DNA of 64,000 nucleotides from a virus, in the IMG/VR virus record IMGVR_UViG_3300042892_005961, positions 147,169 through 211,168 of that record; one strand, written 5' to 3'. Made by a program: the position numbers and the translations under genes. Shown here piece by piece: positions 29,684 to 40,610 of the stretch (position 1 is the stretch's first letter; the number at the start of each line of letters is the position of its first letter). A model generated the notes under the pieces. The model searched no databases. It was given only the letters and a program-made list of their open reading frames with translations, and had not been told where the DNA came from.

Positions 29684-32600
29684 TTACACTTTCTCCAATT
29701 TAAAATAAACAATATCACCATCTTGTAAATCTAAATCTTTCATCAATTTAGGTGATAGAGCAATTCCATATTCTTTTTCATCCCTAATATTGTCAATTGG
29801 ACCTCTAGCTATTGGTTTAGTTTTATCTGAACTATCTTGATGATTTACTGTTATATTTTTATTTTTATTTGGATTTAGGAAAAGTGTTTTATAATCTGTT
29901 AATGTTTCATTAACATCCATTTTATCTAAAATAAATCTGGTTGAATAGAAATAATTTTTATCACTAAATTGTCTAATATTACCCCAAGTAAACGCTGGAT
30001 CTTGTTTAAAATTAGATTTAGTTATTAAAGACATACTATCTGTATCGTTCATTGAATAATTTGATTCTCCCATTCTAACCACCTGTGCTCTTAACCATTT
30101 ATCTCCTTTATATTCAACTTGAACAATATATCTAAATTCATTAAATCCATTATATGGTATTCCATTTACGGTTACTCCCACATCGTCTAAAGTAACCTTT
30201 TCTCCCGGTACTTTCTTTTTATCAGGACCCATATCATATGTGTATTGACTACCATCGGCAGTGACAATAGATGCACTTGTTTCCGTAACTTTATCTGAAC
30301 CATTAACCCTATTGATTGCCTTTTGTTGTAGTTTATCAAATAATGTTCTATAACTTGACATAAATGAATCTGTCAAATCTGGTAATGCCGTGTATGGCAT
30401 TCTTGATCCTTTAAATTTGGTTACAATATTATTATTTCTAATTTCATGACCAACTTCAGTTATCCAATATGTTCCTTTAAACATAGGGATATTTTTTAAA
30501 TAGAAAAACATCGTAGGTTGTATCATAACATTACCCATACAAGTTATTTCACATGTGTATGCCGCTTGTCTATAATACTCATATAAACCAATATCAACAT
30601 TATGTGATGATGAACCTGATTCACTTCTAGCTAAGTTTTCTAATACATAAAATGACTCTGTAGTATTTTTAATTGATGCCTGATCTAAACTAATACCTTT
30701 AAAAATACTTTGATTTTGATCTCCAAAACTTACTTCAAATGCAACTACTTTATTTGTTTTAGATAAATCTCCTGTTTGAAATACTTTAGGTAAAGTAATC
30801 ATAACTGGATTGTTATTGGTATTACCAATATTAAAACTATCGTCAGTAAATCTATATTTTTTATTATCTGACATATCAGGTCTTGTCGAATTTTTACCTA
30901 CATATTGTACAATAATTTTAGGTGATGATTCTTGATAATCAACTTCTAAGAATGTTCCAAATATATTTTGTGCTATTTTTTTGGATGGTGTTAATTTAGG
31001 TGTGTTTGAAAAATTTGTTCCATAGAAATTAATATAAGCTGGTAATGCCCTTAAATCAAAACCCGTATCTTGTAATAATATTGATATTGAACTGAATAAA
31101 TTTTGTTTAATGTTTTCGGGTTCTCCTAAATTAAGTAATCGTGCTATGTCTATATAATATTCATTACCTATGTCTTTATTGGCCTTATCTAAAAATAAAA
31201 ACTCTTCTAAAAGTGACCTTTGACCTATAGAATTTCCTGCAATCCATTTATCGTTCATAGATTTAAAGAAATTATATAACTCAACCTTTAATGGTTTATT
31301 ATTATAACCATCAAAAAAATCTATTTTACTTTTAGATTCTTCAATATTAAAAGATGAAAATTGAGGTATCAAAGTACTAAAGAATAATGACATTCTATTA
31401 TTTAGACCTGTATTATTTTCACTATTAAAAATAATATTTTTATATAGATATTGTTGGAATGTATATTTGTCTCGTGTTCCTCCATTTTTTATATATCCCG
31501 CATAAATGTATATTAACGATCTAAACATCAACACATTTGATTCACTTAGTTTAATATTATTATCATCGAAGAAATCTAAATATTCATTATTATTACCAGT
31601 ATCCGTTAGATTTAAATATGGTCCAACATATAATTGAATATATTTTGTATCTCCCGATTGTGCGGTCAAATCGTAAGTATCGTATTTAAATTTATCTGTT
31701 TTATTAATATCAATAAAACCATTAATTACATGTGGGTCTAACTCTTTTGGGTTTCCGATTGTTATGTTTATTAAATCATTATTTGATAATAATGAAGTTG
31801 TAATTGTTTTTAATTTTTCAGACTGTTTAATTTTTAAATTCTGAATTTGGGTATCGATATTATCAGAATCACCATTTTTATCATATGAAAGGTTTACAAT
31901 GTCTCTTAATACTTCTTGGAACTTACCGTATTTTGTTAAACTAAATGATTTATCGGAATAATTTAAATTAACTTTTTCAGACGCAAAGTTTAAAAAGTGA
32001 GTTTCAAAATCTTCTAACATTTGTGGATTAAACGTTGCAATTAAATCAAATACCTTTTTGTTGTTACTACTTAAATTATAAAAATTACCTATTGTTCTAT
32101 TATACTCTTCTGGTGAAAAAAATGTCTCATTACTATATTTGTTATTAATATACTCATCTTCCCAAATAATTCTAAAATTATTTTGTTCTTCTAACGCAAA
32201 AGAATTATCACTAAATGGTGTGTCATTATTTACTAATGATTGTTTTTTACCGTGATGTAAGTTACCACCTGTGGACGGTAATAAAGTATACCCATTATTT
32301 CCATTATTAACATATTGTGTCCAATAATTAATTTTGTTGGTTCCTCTACTATCGTATTTTTTTAATTTTAATTTTCCATTTGTAATTGCGGTTGTATAAT
32401 TTTCAGTGGCACCACTTAGATATATGAAGAAACTATCGTTGTTTACTACATTATAAAAAACATTATCATAATAAGGATGTATACCTACATCAGTATAACC
32501 ACTAGTGTCACCAGTATATTTAACAGATTGAGTTTCCCCTGAATTAGTAAAAAATGTTAAGTTATTTTGATTATCAAAAAATTGTCTTCCGTTTATATTT

Positions 32601-35494
32601 GTTGTGGTTCCACCTGATAAAAATCCTTCTTTTAGAACAACATTTGAACTGTTTTTTTGAACGTCTAATATATCTTTACCTTCTAATATATATTTTTTGT
32701 ATCTGTGATAAATTGATCCCCATTTCAACATTAAAAAATAAGGAACATATTGTGACGTGCTAATTTCTCTAAATAATGATGAAACCATTATAATTGATCC
32801 TTCATAATTTACATTATCATCTAAATCAACAAAAGGTAATGAATTTAAAAATAAATAAGCTGAAGCGGTATATCTACCGTTTGGTCCGTTGACATCTGTA
32901 TCCATAAAATCCGCAAACAATTGTTTATGGAAATATGGGGTGTTTAATATGTTAGTTTTATTATTATCAACATTAATTGGCATTGAAAATAAATTACTTG
33001 TATAACCCGATTTTACCCAAAATTTAGAGTCTTTTTTACCTGATATTAATCCTTGTGTTGTATCGATTTCTAAAAACCCTTGATATGTAAAATTATCTAC
33101 TCCAAATTTATCAACAGAGGTCCCATTAAGATTTAAATAACTTAAATATTTCGTTGAACTGAATGGATATATGTTTGTCCTATAATCATCAACTCTATAA
33201 TTTAATAAATTATTTTTTAATTTTGGGTATACTTCAACGTCATTAAATGTACGGATCGGAAAATATTGTTTAATGGAATATGATTGTGAATAAAATGATT
33301 TTAAATAATCTGTTGTTGGTAAACTATCTAAATAATAATTATAACTCTCAAATGGTGCAATTTTCTGTAATTGTAATAAAAGATCAGTTTGACTTTTGAT
33401 ACTATCTTTTAATAATTTTCTTAGATTATTATCTCCTTTTACCGATTCTAATATATTTTGAAATTCAATATTCGCCAATTCTTTAATTGTATCTTTATTA
33501 AATGTATCGACTAAATTATATGTTAATGCCCTTTCATAAATTTCATATACAAATGATGATGGTGTTTTATTTACATAAGGTAATATATTAGTAACTGAAT
33601 TAGCCGTATTGATTTTCTTTATTTTATTAACATCAGTATCAGTTTCAAATTGTGTTTTATTTTTATCAACTCCACTCTCTTTATTTGTTAATGAATCCAC
33701 TTTATTTGTTGATATTCCAATATATGTTTCAATAAACTCAACTTCAGGCCATCTAACCGGATTATCCGAACCTAATCTAACATGAAAATCGGGGTCTCCA
33801 GGATAAATAATTGTATTTTCTTTACCTAAAATAGTTGATTTTAATTCCGGCCACGGATATATCGACTCTCCTTTTGATTCTTTAGAAAATTCACCTACTA
33901 CTTTTTTTCTTGTGTCCGCCTGATCAATTGCTCTTCTGTGTACGTCTTTCATTAAACGTATTAGAACTTCAGCATTGGCCAATATAACTGCAAAAATATT
34001 TCTAATTGTGGGTTCAAATCCAAAACCGTTCTTTTTATTACGAACAATTTCGTTCATTTTTTTCTCCACATCATTTTCCAATCTATTTCTTTGTTGTTCA
34101 AAACTTCTTCTAACGTCTCGAATATCATCGACTAATTTCTCAATTGCAACCGCAACAAATTTTTGGTCATCGGTTGTGGTATAACCACTTATTCCCTCTA
34201 TTTTGTTAATACCTAAACTATTTTTTGAAAAAACAGAAGTTGTATTATTAATTAAAGATGGTTGTTGTGGTTTACTTGATAAAAAATTAGTAAACATTTG
34301 ATTTTCATTTATTTTTTTATCATATAATTTTAATAAATTTTCTAATGTTCCATTACCATCACCTATTACTTGTGTTGTTTTCTTTTTGTCCTCGTTATTA
34401 ACATAAAAATATTGAACTATTGTACCGTTCGGTTGCTTGGAGTTTAATGAATTTACAGGAGTGTTAATTAAATTACTTGATGCCCACGATCTAACTGACT
34501 TTTCATATTCATCTATAGTTTCACCAAATTCTTTTGTGGCAGCAAATAATCTCATGTCAACCACTTGATCAAATATTTGTTTTTCCAATAAAGAATCTAA
34601 ATTAGATGCAATAGTTAAAATTTCTCTAACTGTTTTTACTGGAAAATCTTTTGGTATAAGTCCTTTTAATTTATATTCATTATAAACTGTCTTTAATATT
34701 TCGTACCCTCTTGAAGATTTTTTTAATTCTTCTTTTTCTAATCCTAAAGTTTCATTAAAACGAGTTGTTCGTGTTGACTCATTAGGAAAAAGATATGGGG
34801 CATTTAATATTCCTTGTAATGGAATATCGGACAACCACGCATATGTTGATCCAACGAATGTTGTACTAACTTCAAAATTACCACTAGATTCATTAAATTT
34901 ACTTGTAAACTTAACTAAATGAAGTCTATATTTGATCGCTTTACCATAATAACCTTTTACCGTTAAATAAAATATTGGCCAAGGTATATGAAAGAATGCT
35001 TTATATGGTGAATTTTCAGGTGATTCAAATAATGTTTTACCTCTTACATCAATAAAATTTATTCGAACTTGTGGTATCGCATTAAATCCTTTAATTTCTA
35101 TTGAAATACTATCGATACCAAAGGACTGTCCAGTTTTATCTGATTGAAAAAATTCACCTGTTGGATTACCTTTATTATCTTTTTTTTCTTCTGTATTTAA
35201 AAATGAGTCAGTCCATGTTGTATCATAGTCTTGTCCGTCTCCATTTTTTAGAAAATTAAGGGTTCCACTTGCAATACTTGTTAATGTGTTAGTTTCATTA
35301 TCTGATACTAAAATAGATCTTGGAACGATGTCCGCCTCTAAATTAACATACATGATTAACTTTTCCGCTTGTATGTTTCTTGGGTTTACATTTCCATCCG
35401 CGTCAACAGTTGAGTTTGGGTCAATATAAATTAAATTATTTTGATCAACTTTTACTTGTATATCTTCAGTATTTGTTACGTTATTTTTCACCAT
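29684..35494 (-). CDS. Giant baseplate hub-like structural protein
   Basis: 1936 residues. Residues of about 40-190 contain structural beta sequence. At about 1650-1720 the run YEYYRQAAYTCEITCMGNVM, then PTMFFYLKNIPMFKGTYWIT and VGHEIRNNNIVTKFKG has the layout of the T4 gp27 / P2 gpD hub fold (Gly-Asn, then Gly-x-Tyr-x-Ile-x-x-Val-x-His). The last about 40 residues (GIALSPKLMKDLDLQDGDIV) resemble a small double-psi-barrel-like end. It is far larger than T4 gp27 (391). It overlaps the LysM/gp53-like gene by 14 bp. Hub assignment is moderate; no lysozyme or needle motif was found. Confidence 0.6.
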   Translation of the reverse strand: MVKNNVTNTEDIQVKVDQNNLIYIDPNSTVDADGNVNPRNIQAEKLIMYVNLEADIVPRSILVSDNETNTLTSIASGTLNFLKNGDGQDYDTTWTDSFLNTEEKKDNKGNPTGEFFQSDKTGQSFGIDSISIEIKGFNAIPQVRINFIDVRGKTLFESPENSPYKAFFHIPWPIFYLTVKGYYGKAIKYRLHLVKFTSKFNESSGNFEVSTTFVGSTYAWLSDIPLQGILNAPYLFPNESTRTTRFNETLGLEKEELKKSSRGYEILKTVYNEYKLKGLIPKDFPVKTVREILTIASNLDSLLEKQIFDQVVDMRLFAATKEFGETIDEYEKSVRSWASSNLINTPVNSLNSKQPNGTIVQYFYVNNEDKKKTTQVIGDGNGTLENLLKLYDKKINENQMFTNFLSSKPQQPSLINNTTSVFSKNSLGINKIEGISGYTTTDDQKFVAVAIEKLVDDIRDVRRSFEQQRNRLENDVEKKMNEIVRNKKNGFGFEPTIRNIFAVILANAEVLIRLMKDVHRRAIDQADTRKKVVGEFSKESKGESIYPWPELKSTILGKENTIIYPGDPDFHVRLGSDNPVRWPEVEFIETYIGISTNKVDSLTNKESGVDKNKTQFETDTDVNKIKKINTANSVTNILPYVNKTPSSFVYEIYERALTYNLVDTFNKDTIKELANIEFQNILESVKGDNNLRKLLKDSIKSQTDLLLQLQKIAPFESYNYYLDSLPTTDYLKSFYSQSYSIKQYFPIRTFNDVEVYPKLKNNLLNYRVDDYRTNIYPFSSTKYLSYLNLNGTSVDKFGVDNFTYQGFLEIDTTQGLISGKKDSKFWVKSGYTSNLFSMPINVDNNKTNILNTPYFHKQLFADFMDTDVNGPNGRYTASAYLFLNSLPFVDLDDNVNYEGSIIMVSSLFREISTSQYVPYFLMLKWGSIYHRYKKYILEGKDILDVQKNSSNVVLKEGFLSGGTTTNINGRQFFDNQNNLTFFTNSGETQSVKYTGDTSGYTDVGIHPYYDNVFYNVVNNDSFFIYLSGATENYTTAITNGKLKLKKYDSRGTNKINYWTQYVNNGNNGYTLLPSTGGNLHHGKKQSLVNNDTPFSDNSFALEEQNNFRIIWEDEYINNKYSNETFFSPEEYNRTIGNFYNLSSNNKKVFDLIATFNPQMLEDFETHFLNFASEKVNLNYSDKSFSLTKYGKFQEVLRDIVNLSYDKNGDSDNIDTQIQNLKIKQSEKLKTITTSLLSNNDLINITIGNPKELDPHVINGFIDINKTDKFKYDTYDLTAQSGDTKYIQLYVGPYLNLTDTGNNNEYLDFFDDNNIKLSESNVLMFRSLIYIYAGYIKNGGTRDKYTFQQYLYKNIIFNSENNTGLNNRMSLFFSTLIPQFSSFNIEESKSKIDFFDGYNNKPLKVELYNFFKSMNDKWIAGNSIGQRSLLEEFLFLDKANKDIGNEYYIDIARLLNLGEPENIKQNLFSSISILLQDTGFDLRALPAYINFYGTNFSNTPKLTPSKKIAQNIFGTFLEVDYQESSPKIIVQYVGKNSTRPDMSDNKKYRFTDDSFNIGNTNNNPVMITLPKVFQTGDLSKTNKVVAFEVSFGDQNQSIFKGISLDQASIKNTTESFYVLENLARSESGSSSHNVDIGLYEYYRQAAYTCEITCMGNVMIQPTMFFYLKNIPMFKGTYWITEVGHEIRNNNIVTKFKGSRMPYTALPDLTDSFMSSYRTLFDKLQQKAINRVNGSDKVTETSASIVTADGSQYTYDMGPDKKKVPGEKVTLDDVGVTVNGIPYNGFNEFRYIVQVEYKGDKWLRAQVVRMGESNYSMNDTDSMSLITKSNFKQDPAFTWGNIRQFSDKNYFYSTRFILDKMDVNETLTDYKTLFLNPNKNKNITVNHQDSSDKTKPIARGPIDNIRDEKEYGIALSPKLMKDLDLQDGDIVYFKLEKV

Positions 35495-35807
35495 AATATA
35501 GATTATACAATTCTACACCTCTTTTATAATCTTGTAAAGAGCTAATTAATGGGTACGGTATTCTTATGAAGAAATTATCTGGTATATCAAATTCTAAACT
35601 TCCCGCCTGTGGATTTGCTAACATAATTAACCATCCAAAAGTGGGTCCACCATAATATTCTTGTGACATTTTATCTAATCTGTCTTTACCTTTCTTAAAT
35701 AAAATATATTTATCCGTTCCTTTAATTGGGATTTCAATTCCCGGTACAATTCTAAATGTACCATCATCTATAAAAAACTGATACCTATCAAAATAATCCC
35801 TACTCAT
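35481..35807 (-). CDS. LysM-like baseplate wedge protein, gp53-like
   Basis: 108 residues. The stretch GKDRLDKMSQEYYGGPTFGW, then LIMLANP and IPDNFFIRIPYPL reads as a LysM-type fold of the kind found in P2 gpX and in T4 gp53. These proteins hold wedge or hub parts together, and LysM folds often bind glycan. Its start overlaps the stop of the upstream 1588-residue gene by 4 bp (ATGA), and its end overlaps the hub-like gene, so the three are coupled. T4 gp53 is 196 residues, so this is a short version. Confidence 0.7.
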   Translation of the reverse strand: MSRDYFDRYQFFIDDGTFRIVPGIEIPIKGTDKYILFKKGKDRLDKMSQEYYGGPTFGWLIMLANPQAGSLEFDIPDNFFIRIPYPLISSLQDYKRGVELYNLYYGEK

Positions 35808-38800
35808 TTTCTATAATAGTTTAATTTATCTGTCACATTATTTGATGATCCGAATAACTTTTTAACTTCATCTATAATAGTTATTACAGTTTCTTCTGAT
35901 TCTCCCATTGGTTCCAAATCAATCTTAATTTGTTTATCATTTTTACGAACAGGATCTTTACTAAATTTAATATTAATTTCCGATGGTTGGTATAGTGATT
36001 GATTTAATTTTTTAGTTATTCTGTCCAAAAGATCATTATCCGTTGTAGATAAAGTAGTTCCTATTTTACTAACTATAGATGATTTATCATCGTAAAATAA
36101 TACTCTTATAATGTCTTCAGCAATTTCAAATGTATATTGTATATTTAAAAAGTTAATTGAAGTATCTAATTTAGAATACATCTTTTCGGTATTCTTTTTT
36201 ATATGTTCAATACAATCACTATAATTTGAATAGAAGCTTACTTTTCTTTGTTCGTCTGTTGTTCCGTCTAATTTATATATATTCTTTGTTACTTTTTCTT
36301 TTTCAATTTTAACATCTCTAGCGTATTTTGTAATAAAATTAACATTATCAATAGATTTAATTAATTCATTTCTATTATTTTCAAAATCTGTAATATTTTT
36401 AAATGTTGATAAATCAATCATTTTTGATGGTATTTGTTCTATCACATACGAGTGTAGAACATTAGCAACATCATCTTTTATATTTAATGGAATGGTGTCC
36501 TCAAGTTTCAATATCTTTAAAATATAATACTTATCTGATAAGAAGTTAAGGTCATTTAAATAAGTTTTTAACGAATCGGCGGTGTGATTACATAGTGAAG
36601 GTAAACTAGAATTGTTAGGATATAATCCAAATAAATTTAAAGTTGTTGCCGCTCCACCGGTTTCCACATCATAAACATTTATTTTACGATAATCTTTATT
36701 AAAAACTAAATTTGTTAAATGTTTACCATATTTTGTTAGAGTACTATTATAAAAACTTTCATATGAGACAAAATATTGACTTGTATTTTTATAAAGATTA
36801 TCAATAACGGTCGTATAATCTAATGCCGATCCATCTATCAAAGCACCAATATATTGTCCTTCAGATACGTTATTTTTACTAGGACTATCTTTTAGTAATG
36901 TTGGTGGAAATAATTTATCGTTTAAACCTTGTATGAATTCTTTTGTAAATTCATTTGCATCCATACCTCCTATTTTTGTATTAGTAGATTCAGATCTTTC
37001 GTCGTACATTTCAGTATTTGCGTAGAAATTTGACGATAACGCATTTTGTAATCTTTCAATAGGTCTTTCTAAACCTTGTCCACCTAAGAAATTCAATTGT
37101 ATTGTTACAGTTGCAATCATAGGTTGTATTCCAATACCTTCAGAATTCAAATCCCATACGTTTTCTTCAAATTGAATATTAAGATCTCTAATAACAACTT
37201 TTGAATTATAGAAATCACCAACTCTTAACACACAAACAGGTGGGGGTCCAAATGTTGTATTTCTCGCATTTATATCGGAATCATCAGATGATCCTTTTAT
37301 TGGTATTGTGTTGCCTGGTCTTAAACATTGTTGTAAAAACGTCAATCGTGAGTTCAAACCTTCAGGAGTCATTGAGTGAAATCCAGGATGAAAATATCTT
37401 AATTTTTCTTTTAATGAACTATAAATCATTGGAGACGTTTCTTCTAATTTCTTAAAATAAAACTCTTCAGATAATGTTTTCATTATGATTCTTTTCATCA
37501 AATCAATAGGTGGTTTAGTTTTGTTAGTACTAACATTACCCGTAGGTGACATTCTTATACTAGACACGTTTGAAGGTCCATCTACATTCGTTTTAGTATC
37601 GTAATCGATTGATACTGTAGATTGTCTACATCCATATGATAATGGTGAAAATCGGTTTAAATTTGGAGTTTCATACGTTACTCTACCACAGTCAACATTA
37701 TCTACGTTTTTTTTCTTTCCGTAATTAATTGTTCTAAAAATTATAGACTTATCTAAACCATCAAAACCTAAATCTAAGTTTAAGGTATAATTAACTTCAA
37801 TTGGAAACACTTCGAATCCTGGTGAAAACTCTTTCGATGTTACGTTTTTAAACTCCCACTTATCTTTTATAAATGGGTTTAATGTTTCTATAACATATTT
37901 AACAATAGAATGTGATCTCCTCATAGATAAGTTATAATCACTAACATCATCTCCTGTAGCTGAAGTTGTAGATCCAATTAAAACAACAATGTCACTATTT
38001 ATATTTTTATTTTCTATATTTGTTTTTAATTTTTTAATTGCCGCTTTAAAACTATCAAAGTTTGTTTGTTGATTTTCAAAAACTTTTAATAAATCATCTT
38101 TAACATTTTGAATTGATTGTGTCGATTCTGGTCCGCTTATATTATCTTTTCCAAATACATTAACTAAATCTGTTTTTTTATTTTGACTAATAATAGTGAT
38201 TAATGCGGTCTCTAATCGAGCCAATGCAGTTTGTTGATTTGTTGTTCCACTTAAACTTTGGGCAATATCATTATAATTCTGAATTGATTTAAAACTTGTT
38301 CCACTATCACTATCTGGATCTGAATTAGGGAATATTAATTTTACCTTTAATGATTCATTTTTCTTATTAGCATCGTTTGTTGAACTTCCTTCAGGATTAT
38401 TCCCCACTATAGTCGGAACAGCATCTTTTAATCGATTAATGTCATTTGGATTTTTATTGGTGTTTAAATAATTCTGTATTGCAGTAATATCATCTTCATT
38501 TAAATTTGCGTATGTTCTTATTAAACTATAAAAATCAATATCTTTTGCTCCCGCAAAAAATGAATTAATATAATCATCCGCCTGTTCATCGTTTAAATTT
38601 TTAAAATGTTCTCTAACAAGTAAATTCATAATACTTGGGTGATCCACAACAATTTTAAAATTTAATGTTCCACTTCTTTCAGTATTTTGATATGTATAAA
38701 TTGGTTCGGGTCTACCTAAAAACGTATTAGATTCCCATTTAGCACTATTTTGTTCAGATACTTTTAAATCATATGGTGGAAACCACATTACTCTACCTCC

Positions 38801-40570
38801 GTTAGGTCCTCTTTCTGAGAAAGGTAAATCATTTACTGTATAACCTGGTAATGTTGATGAACCCCATGCTAAATTTTCAATTGACAACATATACTTTTTA
38901 GCATAAAAATTTTTCTCTCCTCTAACAATATTTGTTGAACCTGGAAATTCAGGGTTAGTCGTTCCGTCCGACATAGGAGCCATATTCAAATTCCATGTAT
39001 CTGACATAACACTTCCATCAAAACGTCTTATACCTTTTCTTCTAAATGGTGTTTCTTTTCCCTTATAATATGGTTTATCTTCCGTTTCCTTATAAAATGG
39101 CATTGTATTACCATAATTAAAATATGGTCTATCTTTAGTCCATACTCTTGCATATTCAACACCTATATCTCTACCTGAATTATCTATATATTTTACACCT
39201 GAACCTCTTGATATTAATGTGTCTCCATCTTTAAAATATCTACTTGTTTGATCAATAACGTGACCGATATGTGCTAAAGAATCTCCACCATTTTGTGGTT
39301 TTGAATCTAATATTTGTTGAGTAACTTCTAAAATTGAATCTGGTCTAAATTTATATCTTGTAGATAAATCTTCATTAATATTTTGTAAATTTACACCTTT
39401 GGTTGTTCCATTTTTACTAGCCCATGTTAATTTACCACCTATTTTACCTCCCTGTGTAATATTTTTATTACTATGAAAAAGTTCAGCAGCAATTGTATCA
39501 AACATTAATGAAAGATAATAACTACTTCTTATTGGTCTACCACTAAATAAATCGGTAGTGGCGTTTTTAACATTATTTGCTCTATCATCTCCAATATATG
39601 CAGCTCCGGCTGGTGCCTCAACACCTAATATACTTTTAACACCTTGAGCAACCATACTCGGTATTCTACCTAATCCGGTTGACATTTGAGATCTTGCACC
39701 TGTTGTATAGTTAGGAGCATAAGCGTTGAAACTTAATAAATCAAATAATCTATACTTTGTGGCATCTCCCATATTTTCAATTAATATGTCGGACGGTTTT
39801 CTTGTTGGTAAAGGTCTTCTTTGAATACCTACAATTGAACCTAATACCCCCGTTAAATCTTGCCATACTTTAGTCCCCGTAGAAACGTCTGTAGGTCTTA
39901 CATTAATGGGTGCTCTTGGGTTTGTTAAGTAATCTCCAGGTATTGTACTAAACGGTAATTGTGTTCCCGCCACGGTACCTAAAAAATCAATTCCTTTACC
40001 TAATATACTTCTAGATGCGGTAATTTTTTCATTACCCTCAATTAAAGGTTGTTTACCTCTAATAATGTTTATTAGTGTGTTAGTATTACCTAATAATGCT
40101 TCTCCTATTTTATTTTTAGCAACCGTTGCGGTATATAAATTTTGATTAATTCTTGCTAAAACAGGACCATTACTATTGGTTCTAATATTATGTGCTGCAA
40201 ACTTAAATAATTCGGATTCTGTATCATAACTTCTAGTGGCCATAATACTAATCAAATTTTCGTCCGTCTTTACAAAATATGGATATAAATTTAAATTTGC
40301 TCTTCTTGGTAAATCTGCTATTGTTTCTTTAATGAAATATTCCGTTGGTTTAAAAATATTAGATTTTTGAGGAACCAAAAGATCATTCTTTCTATTGTCG
40401 TCGACTTGAGGAAGTAATAGATTTGGACTGTCTCCTAATGTTTGAATACTATAATCATCACTTTTAAAGGTTTTAGGAGACGGACTTCTTCCGTAAACAG
40501 GATCTAAGGTCCTATTTAACATTCTATCTCTAATGTCCTTAGTAGCGTCAAAACTTAAGTATTTTGGCAT
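35804..40570 (-). CDS. Giant baseplate/hub-associated protein with OmpA-like segment
   Basis: 1588 residues. The N-terminal about 500 residues are Arg/Ser/Asn-rich. Near residues 855-895 the sequence SDIVVLIGSTTSATGDDVSD, then YNLSMRRSHSIVKYVIETL fits the OmpA/MotB peptidoglycan-binding pattern (Gly-x-Thr, Tyr-Asn-x-x-Leu-Ser, Arg-Arg-x-x-x-Val-x-x-Tyr). Around 1120-1180 there is VCVLRVGDFYNSKVVIRDLN, then WDLNSEGIGIQPMIATVTIQ and NFLGGQGLERPI, which I know from unnamed tail proteins of T4-like phages. The position between tape measure and LysM/gp53-like genes suggests baseplate or hub. The start follows a TATTTATA box by 14 nt. Confidence 0.6.
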   Translation of the reverse strand: MPKYLSFDATKDIRDRMLNRTLDPVYGRSPSPKTFKSDDYSIQTLGDSPNLLLPQVDDNRKNDLLVPQKSNIFKPTEYFIKETIADLPRRANLNLYPYFVKTDENLISIMATRSYDTESELFKFAAHNIRTNSNGPVLARINQNLYTATVAKNKIGEALLGNTNTLINIIRGKQPLIEGNEKITASRSILGKGIDFLGTVAGTQLPFSTIPGDYLTNPRAPINVRPTDVSTGTKVWQDLTGVLGSIVGIQRRPLPTRKPSDILIENMGDATKYRLFDLLSFNAYAPNYTTGARSQMSTGLGRIPSMVAQGVKSILGVEAPAGAAYIGDDRANNVKNATTDLFSGRPIRSSYYLSLMFDTIAAELFHSNKNITQGGKIGGKLTWASKNGTTKGVNLQNINEDLSTRYKFRPDSILEVTQQILDSKPQNGGDSLAHIGHVIDQTSRYFKDGDTLISRGSGVKYIDNSGRDIGVEYARVWTKDRPYFNYGNTMPFYKETEDKPYYKGKETPFRRKGIRRFDGSVMSDTWNLNMAPMSDGTTNPEFPGSTNIVRGEKNFYAKKYMLSIENLAWGSSTLPGYTVNDLPFSERGPNGGRVMWFPPYDLKVSEQNSAKWESNTFLGRPEPIYTYQNTERSGTLNFKIVVDHPSIMNLLVREHFKNLNDEQADDYINSFFAGAKDIDFYSLIRTYANLNEDDITAIQNYLNTNKNPNDINRLKDAVPTIVGNNPEGSSTNDANKKNESLKVKLIFPNSDPDSDSGTSFKSIQNYNDIAQSLSGTTNQQTALARLETALITIISQNKKTDLVNVFGKDNISGPESTQSIQNVKDDLLKVFENQQTNFDSFKAAIKKLKTNIENKNINSDIVVLIGSTTSATGDDVSDYNLSMRRSHSIVKYVIETLNPFIKDKWEFKNVTSKEFSPGFEVFPIEVNYTLNLDLGFDGLDKSIIFRTINYGKKKNVDNVDCGRVTYETPNLNRFSPLSYGCRQSTVSIDYDTKTNVDGPSNVSSIRMSPTGNVSTNKTKPPIDLMKRIIMKTLSEEFYFKKLEETSPMIYSSLKEKLRYFHPGFHSMTPEGLNSRLTFLQQCLRPGNTIPIKGSSDDSDINARNTTFGPPPVCVLRVGDFYNSKVVIRDLNIQFEENVWDLNSEGIGIQPMIATVTIQLNFLGGQGLERPIERLQNALSSNFYANTEMYDERSESTNTKIGGMDANEFTKEFIQGLNDKLFPPTLLKDSPSKNNVSEGQYIGALIDGSALDYTTVIDNLYKNTSQYFVSYESFYNSTLTKYGKHLTNLVFNKDYRKINVYDVETGGAATTLNLFGLYPNNSSLPSLCNHTADSLKTYLNDLNFLSDKYYILKILKLEDTIPLNIKDDVANVLHSYVIEQIPSKMIDLSTFKNITDFENNRNELIKSIDNVNFITKYARDVKIEKEKVTKNIYKLDGTTDEQRKVSFYSNYSDCIEHIKKNTEKMYSKLDTSINFLNIQYTFEIAEDIIRVLFYDDKSSIVSKIGTTLSTTDNDLLDRITKKLNQSLYQPSEINIKFSKDPVRKNDKQIKIDLEPMGESEETVITIIDEVKKLFGSSNNVTDKLNYYRK

Positions 40571-40584
40571 TATCTTCTTTTATC

Positions 40585-40592
40585 TATAAATA
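40585..40592 (-). promoter_or_regulatory. TATTTATA box upstream of the gene at 40570
   Basis: Coding-strand TATTTATA inside a larger A/T palindrome (TATCTATTTATAGATA), 14 nt before the ATG. Candidate late promoter element. Confidence 0.5.
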
Positions 40593-40610
40593 GATAATAT
40601 ATGATTTTAA

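Noticed and set aside
29437-29721. 94-residue version of the small protein starting at 29721
   Set aside because: The extension overlaps the hub-like gene, while the ATG at 29640 has a TATTTATA box at a normal distance.
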